Assembly (NCBI GenBank): GCA_002408185.1
Contig: DHQV01000030.1
Coordinates: 6,200 to 24,298, forward strand
DNA length: 18,099 bases
From: Deltaproteobacteria bacterium UBA5329
GTDB taxonomy: Bacteria > Desulfobacterota > Syntrophorhabdia > Syntrophorhabdales > Syntrophorhabdaceae
Direction: 5' to 3'
In this document: positions 6,517 to 14,131 of the stretch, in pieces
How the letters are laid out: every line of letters begins with the position of its first letter
Position numbering within the stretch: the stretch's first letter is position 1
Program-made: the position numbers and the translations under genes
Notes under the pieces: generated by a model
What the model was told of the DNA's origin: nothing
Databases searched by the model: none
What the model saw: only the letters and a program-made list of their open reading frames with translations

Positions 6517-6555
6517 AGGTAGAACATCGTGGTGCGTTGCCTCGATGTTCTACCT
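6517..6555 (+). repeat. Perfect 13-bp inverted repeat after the DUF5320 gene
   Basis: AGGTAGAACATCG at 6517-6529 pairs perfectly with CGATGTTCTACCT at 6543-6555 across a 13-base loop. A second small hairpin, CTGGCT-GA-AGCCAG, covers the DUF5320 stop codon just before it. No T-tract follows, so this is not a standard intrinsic terminator. It could stabilise the 3' end of the upstream message or separate expression of the metallo-beta-lactamase-fold gene. Confidence 0.6.
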
Positions 6556-6661
6556 ATAATCTTATGCTCAATGGATGTGCATTGGGTTCCGAGAAAGAAG
6601 GTGATTCCCGTAATTAACAGCGATACCCCTGGAAGAGGAGAAAAGAAGGCGGATTCCACCC

Positions 6662-7372
6662 ATGGAAATTAAAATACTGTTTGATAGTAAAAAGGAAGAC
6701 TTGCAGTACATTGTCGGGTGGGGCGTGTCCTATCTTGTTGATCGTCATGTGCTTTTCGACGCCGGTGAGAACGAAGACATGCTCTTTCACAATATGGCAT
6801 TAATGAACGTGGACCAACGCGAGATCCAAAAGATCGCTATATCCCATGAACACTGGGATCATGTCGGAGGACTCTGGCGTCTCCTGATCAATAACAGGGG
6901 TATTCCCGTATATGTCTGCCTTGGCGTCAGCCGGGAATTCAAGAACAAGATCGCTGCCCATGGCTCCCATATCGTTGAGGTCGAGTCGTTCATGGAGATC
7001 GACAAGAATATATACACAAGCGGCGAAACTATGGGGCTTTGCCGATATGGCACAATCCCGGAACAGGCCCTCATACTCAGATCGAAAAAGGGGATCAGTG
7101 TTGTAACCGGTTGTGCGCATAACGGGATCACGGATATCCTCGCTTCCATCCGAGAAAGAATGCCGGAACCGGTCCACCTCGTTCTGGGTGGTTTTCACAC
7201 TCTCGATCTGTCTCCATTCGCCGTCCAATCAGTAATAGCGAAATTGCAGAATATGGGGGTTAAAATGGTGGCCCCCTCACATTGCACCGGCAATGAAGCG
7301 ATCGATCTGTTTAAAGAAGCCTACAAAGATAATTTCATTCAAGCGGAGGTTGGCAAAACACTTGACGTTTAA
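6662..7372 (+). CDS. Metallo-beta-lactamase-fold hydrolase (7,8-dihydropterin-6-methyl-4-(ribofuranosyl)aminobenzene-phosphate synthase-like)
   Basis: 236 aa. The metal-binding signature SHEHWDHVGG (H62, H64, D66, H67) is followed by TGCAHNGI (H153), GGFH (H179) and PSHCTG (H207), the ligand set of this MBL subfamily. The family is named after a methanopterin-pathway activity, but in bacteria its substrate is generally unknown. A weak AAGGCGGA lies 10 bases before the ATG. It is the fourth gene of the plus-strand NifX set and its 3' end overlaps the start of the broken histidine kinase. The protein looks intact and cytoplasmic, with no signal peptide. Confidence 0.9.
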   Translation: MEIKILFDSKKEDLQYIVGWGVSYLVDRHVLFDAGENEDMLFHNMALMNVDQREIQKIAISHEHWDHVGGLWRLLINNRGIPVYVCLGVSREFKNKIAAHGSHIVEVESFMEIDKNIYTSGETMGLCRYGTIPEQALILRSKKGISVVTGCAHNGITDILASIRERMPEPVHLVLGGFHTLDLSPFAVQSVIAKLQNMGVKMVAPSHCTGNEAIDLFKEAYKDNFIQAEVGKTLDV

Positions 7373-8469
7373 AACAGATGCGGAGGGCAGGCCATCATCG
7401 TCCGGACCTACTCCTCTCGACGTACCCGAAATTAACGCTTTGATCGTAAAGAGCCTTCCGATCGGGTTTTCACTACTTGATAGGTACGGCTTCATAGTGG
7501 AATTTAACCATCAGGCAGAGAAACTTACAGGTTATTCAAGAAAGGAGGTCATTGGCGCCTCCCATTTTGAGATCATCCACAATTCTGTAAACCCGACCTC
7601 ATGTCCGCTGTTGAGGCACGTATTCGAAGAGCGCACGGCCTCAATCACATCAGAAACGGTAATGAAGAGAAAAAATGGCGATGTTATTACTTTGCTCGTA
7701 ACGGCCTTTCCTGTCTTTGATCTGACAGGAAACTTTGTCAGCGGCGCGGAGTTGTTTCGGGATATTTCCGAACAGAAACGACTGGAAAGGGAACGCGCCA
7801 ACCTTTTATCCATGTTCGCTCACGACATGAAAACCCCGTCGTGGCAGCCATCGGGTTCCTCACGCGGCTGATCACGGGCAAAGCCGGTCCTTTGACACAA
7901 AAACAAAGGGGTTATATCGATACCGTATTAAAATCGATGATCAAACTTCAAAGGTTCATATCACACTTTCTCGAATTCTCGAGACTGGCTGACAGGCATT
8001 ATAAACCGGTTCCGGGGCCTTACAATATCGAACAAGCTATCTACGTGCAGATGGAAATGACGAGATTGGCGGCGGAGAATAAAAAGATACAGATCAATTT
8101 CGAATACAAGCAGGAAGATCTGCCGATCATAGACGCGGATGGTCCTATGATAGACAGGGTCTTATCGAATCTCTTGGATAACGCCGTCAAATATACTGAT
8201 ACCTGGGGAACGGTGACAATAAAGCTCACCAACCACAGGGAAGATGTCCTCGTCGAGGTCGCAGACACAGGCTTGACGAGAACGACATACCTTGCATATT
8301 CGACACGTTCTGCCGAATAAACCGGGACAGCGAAGGTTCGGGCCTCGGTCTGTCTATTGCGCGAGCGATAGTGGAGGCACATCATGGAAAGATATCCGTA
8401 GAAAGCACACCCGGAAAAGGCAGCAGGTTCTGGTTCACCATTCCGAAAGGCCGGAAAACGATCGAATAG
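7362..8469 (+). pseudogene. PAS-domain sensor histidine kinase, broken by two frameshifts
   Basis: Read over three frames this is one complete cytoplasmic kinase. Frame 1 (to about 7838) gives a PAS domain with a CPLL motif and the H-box start MFAHDMKTP. Frame 2 (about 7838-8272) continues VVAAIGFLTRLITGK through the N-box NLLDNAVKYT to EVADTG. Frame 3 (8275-8469) gives DENDIPCIFDTF, the G2 box GSGLGLSIARAIVEAHHG and a stop at 8467. The first break fits loss of one base in the CCCC run at 7834-7837. At the second, the DTGxGL box lacks xG, best explained by loss of 7 bases. TTG at 7362 overlapping the upstream gene is a likely start; the frame is open back to 7293. One break could be an assembly error, but the second looks like a true deletion. 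Confidence 0.85.
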
Positions 8470-8484
8470 CCCTTTCGTAGTCAT

Positions 8485-9669
8485 CTATAATAATCCGCAG
8501 GCTGCGGCCACGATCTCGCTGATGTTCTTTACCGCGATCGTGCCTTCCAGTTCTTCGGCCTTGACAGCATCTTCCAGCATGATGAGGCATTTGGGACAGG
8601 CCACCGCCAGAACGCCTGCCCCCGTTTCGGCCGCCTCTCTCACCCTGCGCCGCGCCGGACTCGAGTCGCTACCTCCCAGAAGGTCAATTTCGAAATTACC
8701 GGCGCCGCCGCCGCAACACAGGGCGCTGTCCCTGTTCTTTTCCATCTCGGTGAGGCGAAGATGGGGAACCTTCCGGAGAAGTCTTCTGGGCGCCTCGTAT
8801 TCTCCGTTCCACCGTCCGAGGAAGCAGGGGTCATGGAAGGTCACCTGTGCGTCAAAGCCTTTTGAAACATCGAGCTTACCTTCTTCGATGAGTTTAAGCA
8901 GCATCTGGGTGTAGTGCAGCACCATGTATTTCCCGCCGTACCGCGGGTAAAGGTCTCTCATAGCATTGTAGGCATGGGGGGAAAGGGTGACGATCTTTTC
9001 TATCCCGAGACTATTGAAACGTTCAATATTATCTTCCGCCAGCATCTCGAAAAGGCCGGCTTCGCCTAATTTATCAACCTCGTTACCGTCACAATTCTCG
9101 TCATTTCCTAGCACCCCGAAAGAGATGCCAGCCTCGCCGAACAACAGGCCGAGGGTTCTCGAGGAAATGCTCGCCCTTGTATCATACGAGCCTGTACAGC
9201 CGACATAGAAGAGATACTCCTGGTCTTTGTACTGCTCTATCGCAGTTCCCTCGGCCCACGCACCCCGTTTACTCCGCGCATTTCCGTAAGGATTCCCGTG
9301 GACATGGATGTTTTCGAGGAATCTCTTCACAGCAGGCGGCACCTTCCCTCGTTCTATCATCTCACCCCGCGCGGCCACTACCATGTTTACGATATTGATG
9401 TTGAAACTCAACGGACATTTGATCTCGCAATTCCGACACATCGTACAGGAGTACAGTATCTCGGCGATATGCTCGGACCAATCCAGCTTTTCACTCAGCC
9501 ACGCGCGGGTAAGCCAGAGCCTGCCCCCGCACGAATATGATTCCATCCGAAAACGCGCGTAGGGAGGGCAGTTGTTGACATCCGTCCAGGTAGCCGGAAA
9601 TTTGCAGTACCCGCACCTGAAGCAACGGTGTATGGTGTCACGAAACGTGTAGGTGTCGATAAGCATCAT
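8485..9669 (-). CDS. HdrD/GlcF-like iron-sulfur protein
   Basis: 394 aa. Two N-terminal cluster motifs carry Cys 16/19/22/34 (CFRCGYCKF, then NNCPP, an atypical last spacing) and Cys 75/78/81/85 (CTMCRNCEIKCP). The C-terminal half holds CCG-type segments: a degenerate first one (NENCDGNEV) and a full second one (HDPCFLGR, ALCCGGGAG, ACPKC). This is the layout of GlcF, LutA and HdrD electron-transfer subunits. It should accept electrons from the FAD protein encoded just upstream, whose stop overlaps this start as ATGA (9669; the adjacent ATG at 9666 is equally possible and has the better-spaced GGAGG). It is the last gene of the minus-strand operon and ends 15 bases from the convergent kinase pseudogene. 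The physiological acceptor is unknown. Confidence 0.92.
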   Translation of the reverse strand: MMLIDTYTFRDTIHRCFRCGYCKFPATWTDVNNCPPYARFRMESYSCGGRLWLTRAWLSEKLDWSEHIAEILYSCTMCRNCEIKCPLSFNINIVNMVVAARGEMIERGKVPPAVKRFLENIHVHGNPYGNARSKRGAWAEGTAIEQYKDQEYLFYVGCTGSYDTRASISSRTLGLLFGEAGISFGVLGNDENCDGNEVDKLGEAGLFEMLAEDNIERFNSLGIEKIVTLSPHAYNAMRDLYPRYGGKYMVLHYTQMLLKLIEEGKLDVSKGFDAQVTFHDPCFLGRWNGEYEAPRRLLRKVPHLRLTEMEKNRDSALCCGGGAGNFEIDLLGGSDSSPARRRVREAAETGAGVLAVACPKCLIMLEDAVKAEELEGTIAVKNISEIVAAACGLL

Positions 9670-11024
9670 AAGCCCTCCCAATTCCCCGGGTTCATGATAC
9701 CCGCCGGGTCAAGGGCATCCTTTATCCGTCTCATGAGGGCACGCGTGTTGGGGTCGAGCCGGTCCCTGACGATACGCTGGCCGTAGGTGCCCGGTTTCCA
9801 TATCACTCCCCCCAGCTCCATGACAAGATCGTCGGTTTCATGGAGGGCGTCCCGGGAATGCTGTATCGAGCGCGGATCGGCCCTGTTAAAGGCATAGGTC
9901 CAGGCAAACATCATAGAATGCCCCACACCGACACAACGGCCCGTCACTGTGTAAGGGATGTGATGTCTCTCCGATATCTCACGGCCACGTCTATAACACT
10001 CCGGGTATTTCTCGATGGGCATTATACTGCCTACGTACTCGAAGCCTCCGCCCTTCTTATAATCCGATGTTTTCGATATCTGGGGCCGCTCCAGGCCCCT
10101 CGTGAAGCCCAGGTATCCTCCGACACCGCTTGTGATATATTCTCCCAGAGTATCGTCCCAGATCAGCTCCTGTTTGAACTCGAGTTCCTTTTCGGAGTCG
10201 GCGCCGATATTCACGGTAAAATGCTGGAGTCCCATGCCGAACGGTGGTATCGCCCGGCTGTACGCTATGATGTCTTCGGCCATTTGCGTCCGGGTGATCT
10301 TTCCTATGATCTCCGGCACGAGGTTTTCGTCATCCACGACAAATTGGCCGAAACCCCTGATCTTCCGGGCGGGATAAAGCCGGATCGACAATTTTGTGAC
10401 AATGCCCGTAGTTCCGCACCATCCGAAAAAAAGCCCAATATCAGGCAGAGGATGGTTCGTAAACCATGAAACACCCAGGGCACAGGACCCGAACCGACAG
10501 ACCTCACCTGTCGGCAAAACGATCTCGAGCCCGTTAACCTGGTCGGAATTAAACCCATATGGCTGGGCAAGGTCTCCCTGGCCATGAATAAGTACGTTGC
10601 CGGCAATGGTTGCGGTGGGCGGCGCACCGGGCTCCGAGTGCGTGAGGTCAGGATGGTGCCTCGACAGGTATGATGTCAACTGGGCCTGCGAAACACCGCA
10701 TTCCAGCACGGCATACCTGCTTTTTTCATTGACCTCCAGTATGCTGTCCATGCGTTTCAGGTCAATAAGAATTCCACCCTTTAAAGGAATTGCGAGGCCG
10801 GCAAGCGACAAACCTCCCCCAAGCGGTACTACCGGGACCTTTTCCCTGTTGGCGAGACGAACGATCTCCTGTATCTGCTGCGTTGTTCTTGGCGCTACAA
10901 CGTAATTGGGCGGATGGGGCTCTGCCGTTCCCAGGTCGAATGAATAAATGTACAACTCTTCCGGTCTGTTCGATACGTGCTCGCTATCGACTATATCGAC
11001 AAGCGCCTGGTATATTGTCTTCAT
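9666..11024 (-). CDS. GlcD-type FAD-linked oxidoreductase
   Basis: 452 aa of the VAO/PCMH flavoprotein family. The FAD-binding domain lies at about residues 35-215 (VVAPRTTQQIQEIVRLAN, PLGGGLSLAGLAIPLKGG, ATIAGNV, GTTGIVTKL). The FAD-oxidase C-terminal domain closes with the typical ALDPAGIMNPG. Relatives oxidise 2-hydroxyacids such as glycolate or D-lactate, or work with CCG-type iron-sulfur partners; the substrate cannot be read from sequence. I choose the ATG at 11024 because it forms an ATGA with the upstream stop and gives MKTIYQ; the frame to 11072 lies inside the neighbour. It is flanked on both sides by HdrD-like proteins and coupled to both, so the three probably form one complex. 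Confidence 0.92.
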   Translation of the reverse strand: MKTIYQALVDIVDSEHVSNRPEELYIYSFDLGTAEPHPPNYVVAPRTTQQIQEIVRLANREKVPVVPLGGGLSLAGLAIPLKGGILIDLKRMDSILEVNEKSRYAVLECGVSQAQLTSYLSRHHPDLTHSEPGAPPTATIAGNVLIHGQGDLAQPYGFNSDQVNGLEIVLPTGEVCRFGSCALGVSWFTNHPLPDIGLFFGWCGTTGIVTKLSIRLYPARKIRGFGQFVVDDENLVPEIIGKITRTQMAEDIIAYSRAIPPFGMGLQHFTVNIGADSEKELEFKQELIWDDTLGEYITSGVGGYLGFTRGLERPQISKTSDYKKGGGFEYVGSIMPIEKYPECYRRGREISERHHIPYTVTGRCVGVGHSMMFAWTYAFNRADPRSIQHSRDALHETDDLVMELGGVIWKPGTYGQRIVRDRLDPNTRALMRRIKDALDPAGIMNPGNWEGL

Positions 11025-12082
11025 CTCATCGTCCCCCATCCCCCGGTGACCTCTCCGATGGCAAACCGGCACAGGTCGCTCATGTGCACCGGCCTTATCC
11101 CTTCGCGAGCGACCATGTCCCCGAGTGTCTGATAACAGGCTGGACAGTTAAAAACGCACATCTCCGCGCCATATTTCTTCATATCATCAATATTTTTCTT
11201 TTGTATCCCGGCCGCCCTTTTGCGGCTTCCCTGCCTTTTTTGCCCCTGGATCGTCCCTGCGCAGCACAAAGCATTTTCATCCGCGAATTCCCGTTCCACC
11301 TCGACAGCGCCAATGAGCCGGAAGATATCTTTGACGTAATGATGTTTATCAGGGGACAGGCGCGATGAGCACGGGCGCTGGTAGGCTACCTTAAAACCAA
11401 CCGGCCGTATCAGTTCCTTCAATTGATCGAGGCGGTCATGGAGGAACTCATAGAAATGGACAGGCGTGAAGGGAACATCGATACCGACGGACGGACAATA
11501 CGATGAATATGCGCCGTAGCATTCATCATGGAAACAGACAACCTGTGTCGGCTTGTGTTTCATAATGGTCGCTACGATACCCGGGAGCCGTTCTTTTATG
11601 ACCGAGCTTTTTGCATAATGGAGATACATGAGCTGACAGAAATAATGGAACATCTTCCGCCCATCCGTAGATATGACCGAGAGCCCTTCGAAAAGCTTTC
11701 CCTGTACAAGCCGATTCAGTTCGGAAAAGGCCGCCATATTCAGAACAGGCCCGTTTATCTCCTTGATCTCCGGCTCGCCTCTGAAAGGAAGGCCCAGGTT
11801 GACCGCCCTCGTTACAAGCGGCCGTGGCACGGGCGATATGCCAAGGGCCTCCTGCCTTTCAGCAATAAGATAGAAAGGATGGTTGCCCATCGGGCAGTAT
11901 TCTTCGCATCCATAGCAGGTCACGCACTCCTTGAGCACAAACGAATTCTCGCCTCTCGCGATCTTCAATATCTCTTCTTGCGCGGTATCCCGGTCGATGT
12001 CGATATGCCGGCATTGTGTGAGACAATCCGGGCTTTGACAATTCAGGCATCTGGTCTCGTCGAACTCAAGAACATAATTCAT
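11021..12082 (-). CDS. Iron-sulfur protein with two 4Fe-4S motifs and CCG-like domain
   Basis: 353 aa. The N-terminus has CLNCQSPDCLTQC (Cys 12/15/20/24) and CVTCYGCEEYCP (Cys 53/56/59/63). The C-terminal half resembles HdrD/GlpC cysteine-rich domains but with altered spacing: CFHDECYGAYSS, QRPCSSR, NALCCAG and FNCPACY. The first CCG is incomplete. GGAGG lies 7 bases ahead of the ATG at 12082. The start overlaps the stop of the small frame upstream and its own stop overlaps the FAD gene, both as ATGA. It is a likely second electron carrier of the FAD module and differs clearly from the other iron-sulfur protein, so this is not a simple duplication. Confidence 0.9.
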   Translation of the reverse strand: MNYVLEFDETRCLNCQSPDCLTQCRHIDIDRDTAQEEILKIARGENSFVLKECVTCYGCEEYCPMGNHPFYLIAERQEALGISPVPRPLVTRAVNLGLPFRGEPEIKEINGPVLNMAAFSELNRLVQGKLFEGLSVISTDGRKMFHYFCQLMYLHYAKSSVIKERLPGIVATIMKHKPTQVVCFHDECYGAYSSYCPSVGIDVPFTPVHFYEFLHDRLDQLKELIRPVGFKVAYQRPCSSRLSPDKHHYVKDIFRLIGAVEVEREFADENALCCAGTIQGQKRQGSRKRAAGIQKKNIDDMKKYGAEMCVFNCPACYQTLGDMVAREGIRPVHMSDLCRFAIGEVTGGWGTMR

Positions 12083-12273
12083 TTTTCCTCCATCACGTCA
12101 ACCCCTCCGGGAGGCCCGGCAAGATCCAACCTCCTTTTTCTGCCACATTGGGATCCGCTTTCTAAACACCAATGCTCCGCCTTTCGCAGGTCTTCGAGAT
12201 GCGCTTTCTTTTTTTGCTGAATCCTGGACTCGTTCAATGGGGAATCCATGGCTTTCGAGGCCTTGTCAAACAA
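12079..12273 (-). CDS. Possible small basic protein, translationally coupled to the iron-sulfur gene
   Basis: 64 aa from a TTG at 12273, no recognised family. It has a charged helical middle (QQKKKAHLEDLRKAEHW) and two Cys (HWCLESGSQC). The stop overlaps the next ATG as ATGA, the same coupling used by the following genes. The frame stays open upstream to 12369 and there reads protein-like and aromatic-rich (DDWFPHFDRDWEKFHNFV), but no ATG, GTG or TTG occurs before 12273 and no clear ribosome-binding site is visible. So the true N-terminus is unsettled: it may use a rare start codon or be a remnant. The stretch 12274-12378 holds nothing else I can identify. Confidence 0.4.
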   Translation of the reverse strand: MFDKASKAMDSPLNESRIQQKKKAHLEDLRKAEHWCLESGSQCGRKRRLDLAGPPGGVDVMEEK

Positions 12274-12378
12274 TGATGCCGGACATGTTATGGAAGCATG
12301 GGTCTGGCGAACAAAATTATGGAATTTTTCCCAATCGCGATCGAAATGCGGGAACCAATCATCGTAACATCATCTTCA

Positions 12379-13098
12379 TCAATGAGGATATCGACAAAAC
12401 CGTTCTAATCCACAGATCTTGGTAGCCGCCGATGCCGAGACCCCATAAAAGATAACAGGCTTTTCACCAAGATACTGCTCGATTGTACCGTTTATGCATG
12501 TGGACCCGGTTGCCAGAATTATATCCCCCCAGCGCAATACCTCCTCCGTATTGTCGGGGCCTTCTATCGTGAGGCCGAACTTTGTTTTCCCGATATTGTC
12601 CTCGTCCAAATCAAGCACCCGCATTTCAAACTGTTCCGAGAAACGTTCGATCATTGCCGGCTGAAAACCAACGAAGGATACGCGCGGATTTCCGAATCGT
12701 TCTCTGACATGCTGGACAAATTCCCGTGCGCACTGCTCGGGCTCTTTATCCCTGCAATGCAATGTACCGGAGATGTGTCCTAGCTCACGCATAAAGGCAT
12801 TGAGGCTCGCTATGAAAACTGCCCGTTGAAAATTATTGGTCAGAGGAAGGGCGATTATGTCACGGATGCTCCCCTCGAATGTTCCCGGCGTATCCGTAAA
12901 GGCCTGTCCCCTGCTTCCCTTGAATTGTGCCTCTATCATGACTTCCTTGCCTTTGAGCAGGGGATAATCATCACGGTCGGGTTCACCGATGGCTTCTTTC
13001 GCAGACAAAGCCCGGGCGGAGACGATCGATACTGGTTCGTCCAGCATGTCGTGAGCCAGTTTTGAAAATTCATTCTTTAATAAATGGTATACGTCCAA
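12379..13098 (-). CDS. DUF364 (putative heavy-metal chelation) family protein
   Basis: 239 aa from a TTG at 13098 with GGAGG 4 bases upstream. A longer frame opens at 13536, but its first part lies antisense-in-phase within the rhodanese gene and is not real. Family motifs: GQAFTDTPGTFEGSIRDI near residues 69-86, RAVFIASLNAFMRELG near 95-110, GTLHCRDKEPEQCA, VGFQPAMIERF, RVLDLDEDNIG, and a terminal ATGSTCINGTI...PVIFYGVSASAA. DUF364 has a Rossmann-like domain plus an enolase N-terminal-like domain and is proposed to bind metal or a metal chelate; no activity is proven. It starts 35 bases after the rhodanese stop and probably shares its transcript. The ending RFCRYPH is typical. Confidence 0.9.
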   Translation of the reverse strand: MDVYHLLKNEFSKLAHDMLDEPVSIVSARALSAKEAIGEPDRDDYPLLKGKEVMIEAQFKGSRGQAFTDTPGTFEGSIRDIIALPLTNNFQRAVFIASLNAFMRELGHISGTLHCRDKEPEQCAREFVQHVRERFGNPRVSFVGFQPAMIERFSEQFEMRVLDLDEDNIGKTKFGLTIEGPDNTEEVLRWGDIILATGSTCINGTIEQYLGEKPVIFYGVSASAATKICGLERFCRYPH

Positions 13099-13133
13099 GG
13101 AGCCTCCATTATCTATATCCAACCGCTTGCCCT

Positions 13134-14042
13134 CTATTCCCCCCGCACGATGGGCGCCGAGGGGTCTCGGCACCACTCCTCTATGGAGCCGTCGAAGATA
13201 GAGACCTTTTCGTAACCGAGCACTTCGCCGAGCATGAACCACCAGGTGGGTGAGAAACGGCCGGTGCAGCACAGAAGGACGATCTCTTTTTTCGTATCCT
13301 TTCCGACAGCGCGGACCGCAGGACCGGCAAGTTTTTCCCTGCTCACATACGTGCCGTCCTCGTTGAAGGCAAGCGTGTAAGGGAGATTCACGCTGCCCGG
13401 TATGTGGCCCTGCTTGGCCGCACCTGGGTCCTTCACTTCCCCGGTGAAGTAGCTGTGTAATCTCGTATCGACTATGGCCACGCGCCCCGCCTTCTCCTTG
13501 AGGCAGTCTTTCGAACAGAGGACCCGTTCGTTCCACTTACAGCAAAAAGGTTTCGGCGTTGCCTTCACCCATCCCTTTTCCACGGGGTTTCCTTCGCCGG
13601 TCCAACGTGTGTACCCGCCGTCAAGAATAGCCACTTTGTTAATTCCGGCATATTTCATGGTCCATGCAACCCTCGCGGGATGCGCCCGGTCGAGGTCGGT
13701 TTCGGTCTTGCCGGCGATAACGACGATACTGCCCTGCCCGATGCCCGCCGAACCCAGGTTCTCTTCTATGTCATCCTTCAGGGGGAGCTGACAGGTGATC
13801 CCATTTTCCATGGTCCGCCAGGCACTGTATGTCAGGTTGACCGACCCTGGTATATGGCCCTCCCTGTATTCCTCGACCTTCCTGATATCGACGATGACAA
13901 GACTCGGGTTGGCCTTATTTTCCAGCAACCACTTTATAGTGACAACGGGAGGTACCGGTTCTGCAGGATAAGCCGTTCTTCCATTCAGCAGGACCCCAAC
14001 CAGCAGGGCCATTACCATTGAAATGATCGTCACACATTTCAT
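13134..14042 (-). CDS. Exported tandem-domain rhodanese (sulfurtransferase)
   Basis: 302 aa. A signal peptide (MKCVTIISMVMALLVGVLLNG, cleaved near residue 27 after AYPA) sends it to the periplasm. Two rhodanese domains follow. The first (about 32-155; IVDIRKVEEYREGHIPGSVNL) has no Cys in its loop (VVIAGKTETD) and is structural, as is usual in tandem rhodaneses. The second (about 185-295) has the active-site loop CTGRFS at C259, preceded by a second Cys. Such enzymes move sulfane sulfur from thiosulfate, mercaptopyruvate or similar donors. AAGGAGG lies 5 bases before the ATG. It follows DUF134-NifX copy B after 89 bases and precedes the DUF364 gene. A periplasmic sulfur enzyme in an operon with cytoplasmic redox proteins is notable. 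Confidence 0.93.
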   Translation of the reverse strand: MKCVTIISMVMALLVGVLLNGRTAYPAEPVPPVVTIKWLLENKANPSLVIVDIRKVEEYREGHIPGSVNLTYSAWRTMENGITCQLPLKDDIEENLGSAGIGQGSIVVIAGKTETDLDRAHPARVAWTMKYAGINKVAILDGGYTRWTGEGNPVEKGWVKATPKPFCCKWNERVLCSKDCLKEKAGRVAIVDTRLHSYFTGEVKDPGAAKQGHIPGSVNLPYTLAFNEDGTYVSREKLAGPAVRAVGKDTKKEIVLLCCTGRFSPTWWFMLGEVLGYEKVSIFDGSIEEWCRDPSAPIVRGE

Positions 14043-14131
14043 GACGTCCTCCTTCTGTAGATTAATGTCCGGATTTTCATCTCCTCGAACCGGACGGATA
14101 TCGCGCCACGGCTCTCTACCTCCGTTTCTTT

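Noticed and set aside
8292..8480. Separate 62-codon plus-strand frame at the end of the kinase
   Set aside because: The neighbouring frame encodes the kinase G2 box and C-terminus; this one is a shadow.
11025..11072. Longer start (11072) for the FAD oxidoreductase
   Set aside because: The extra residues lie inside the upstream iron-sulfur gene; the ATG at 11024 forms an ATGA overlap.
13099..13536. N-terminal extension of the DUF364 frame up to an ATG at 13536
   Set aside because: It runs through the rhodanese gene on the same strand in another frame, is Arg/His-rich with no family match, and the TTG at 13098 with GGAGG fits the family's N-terminus.
14039..14080. 13-codon leader frame ending in an ATGA at the rhodanese start
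   Set aside because: Its GAGGAG touches the ATG with no spacing, so initiation is unlikely; chance is sufficient.
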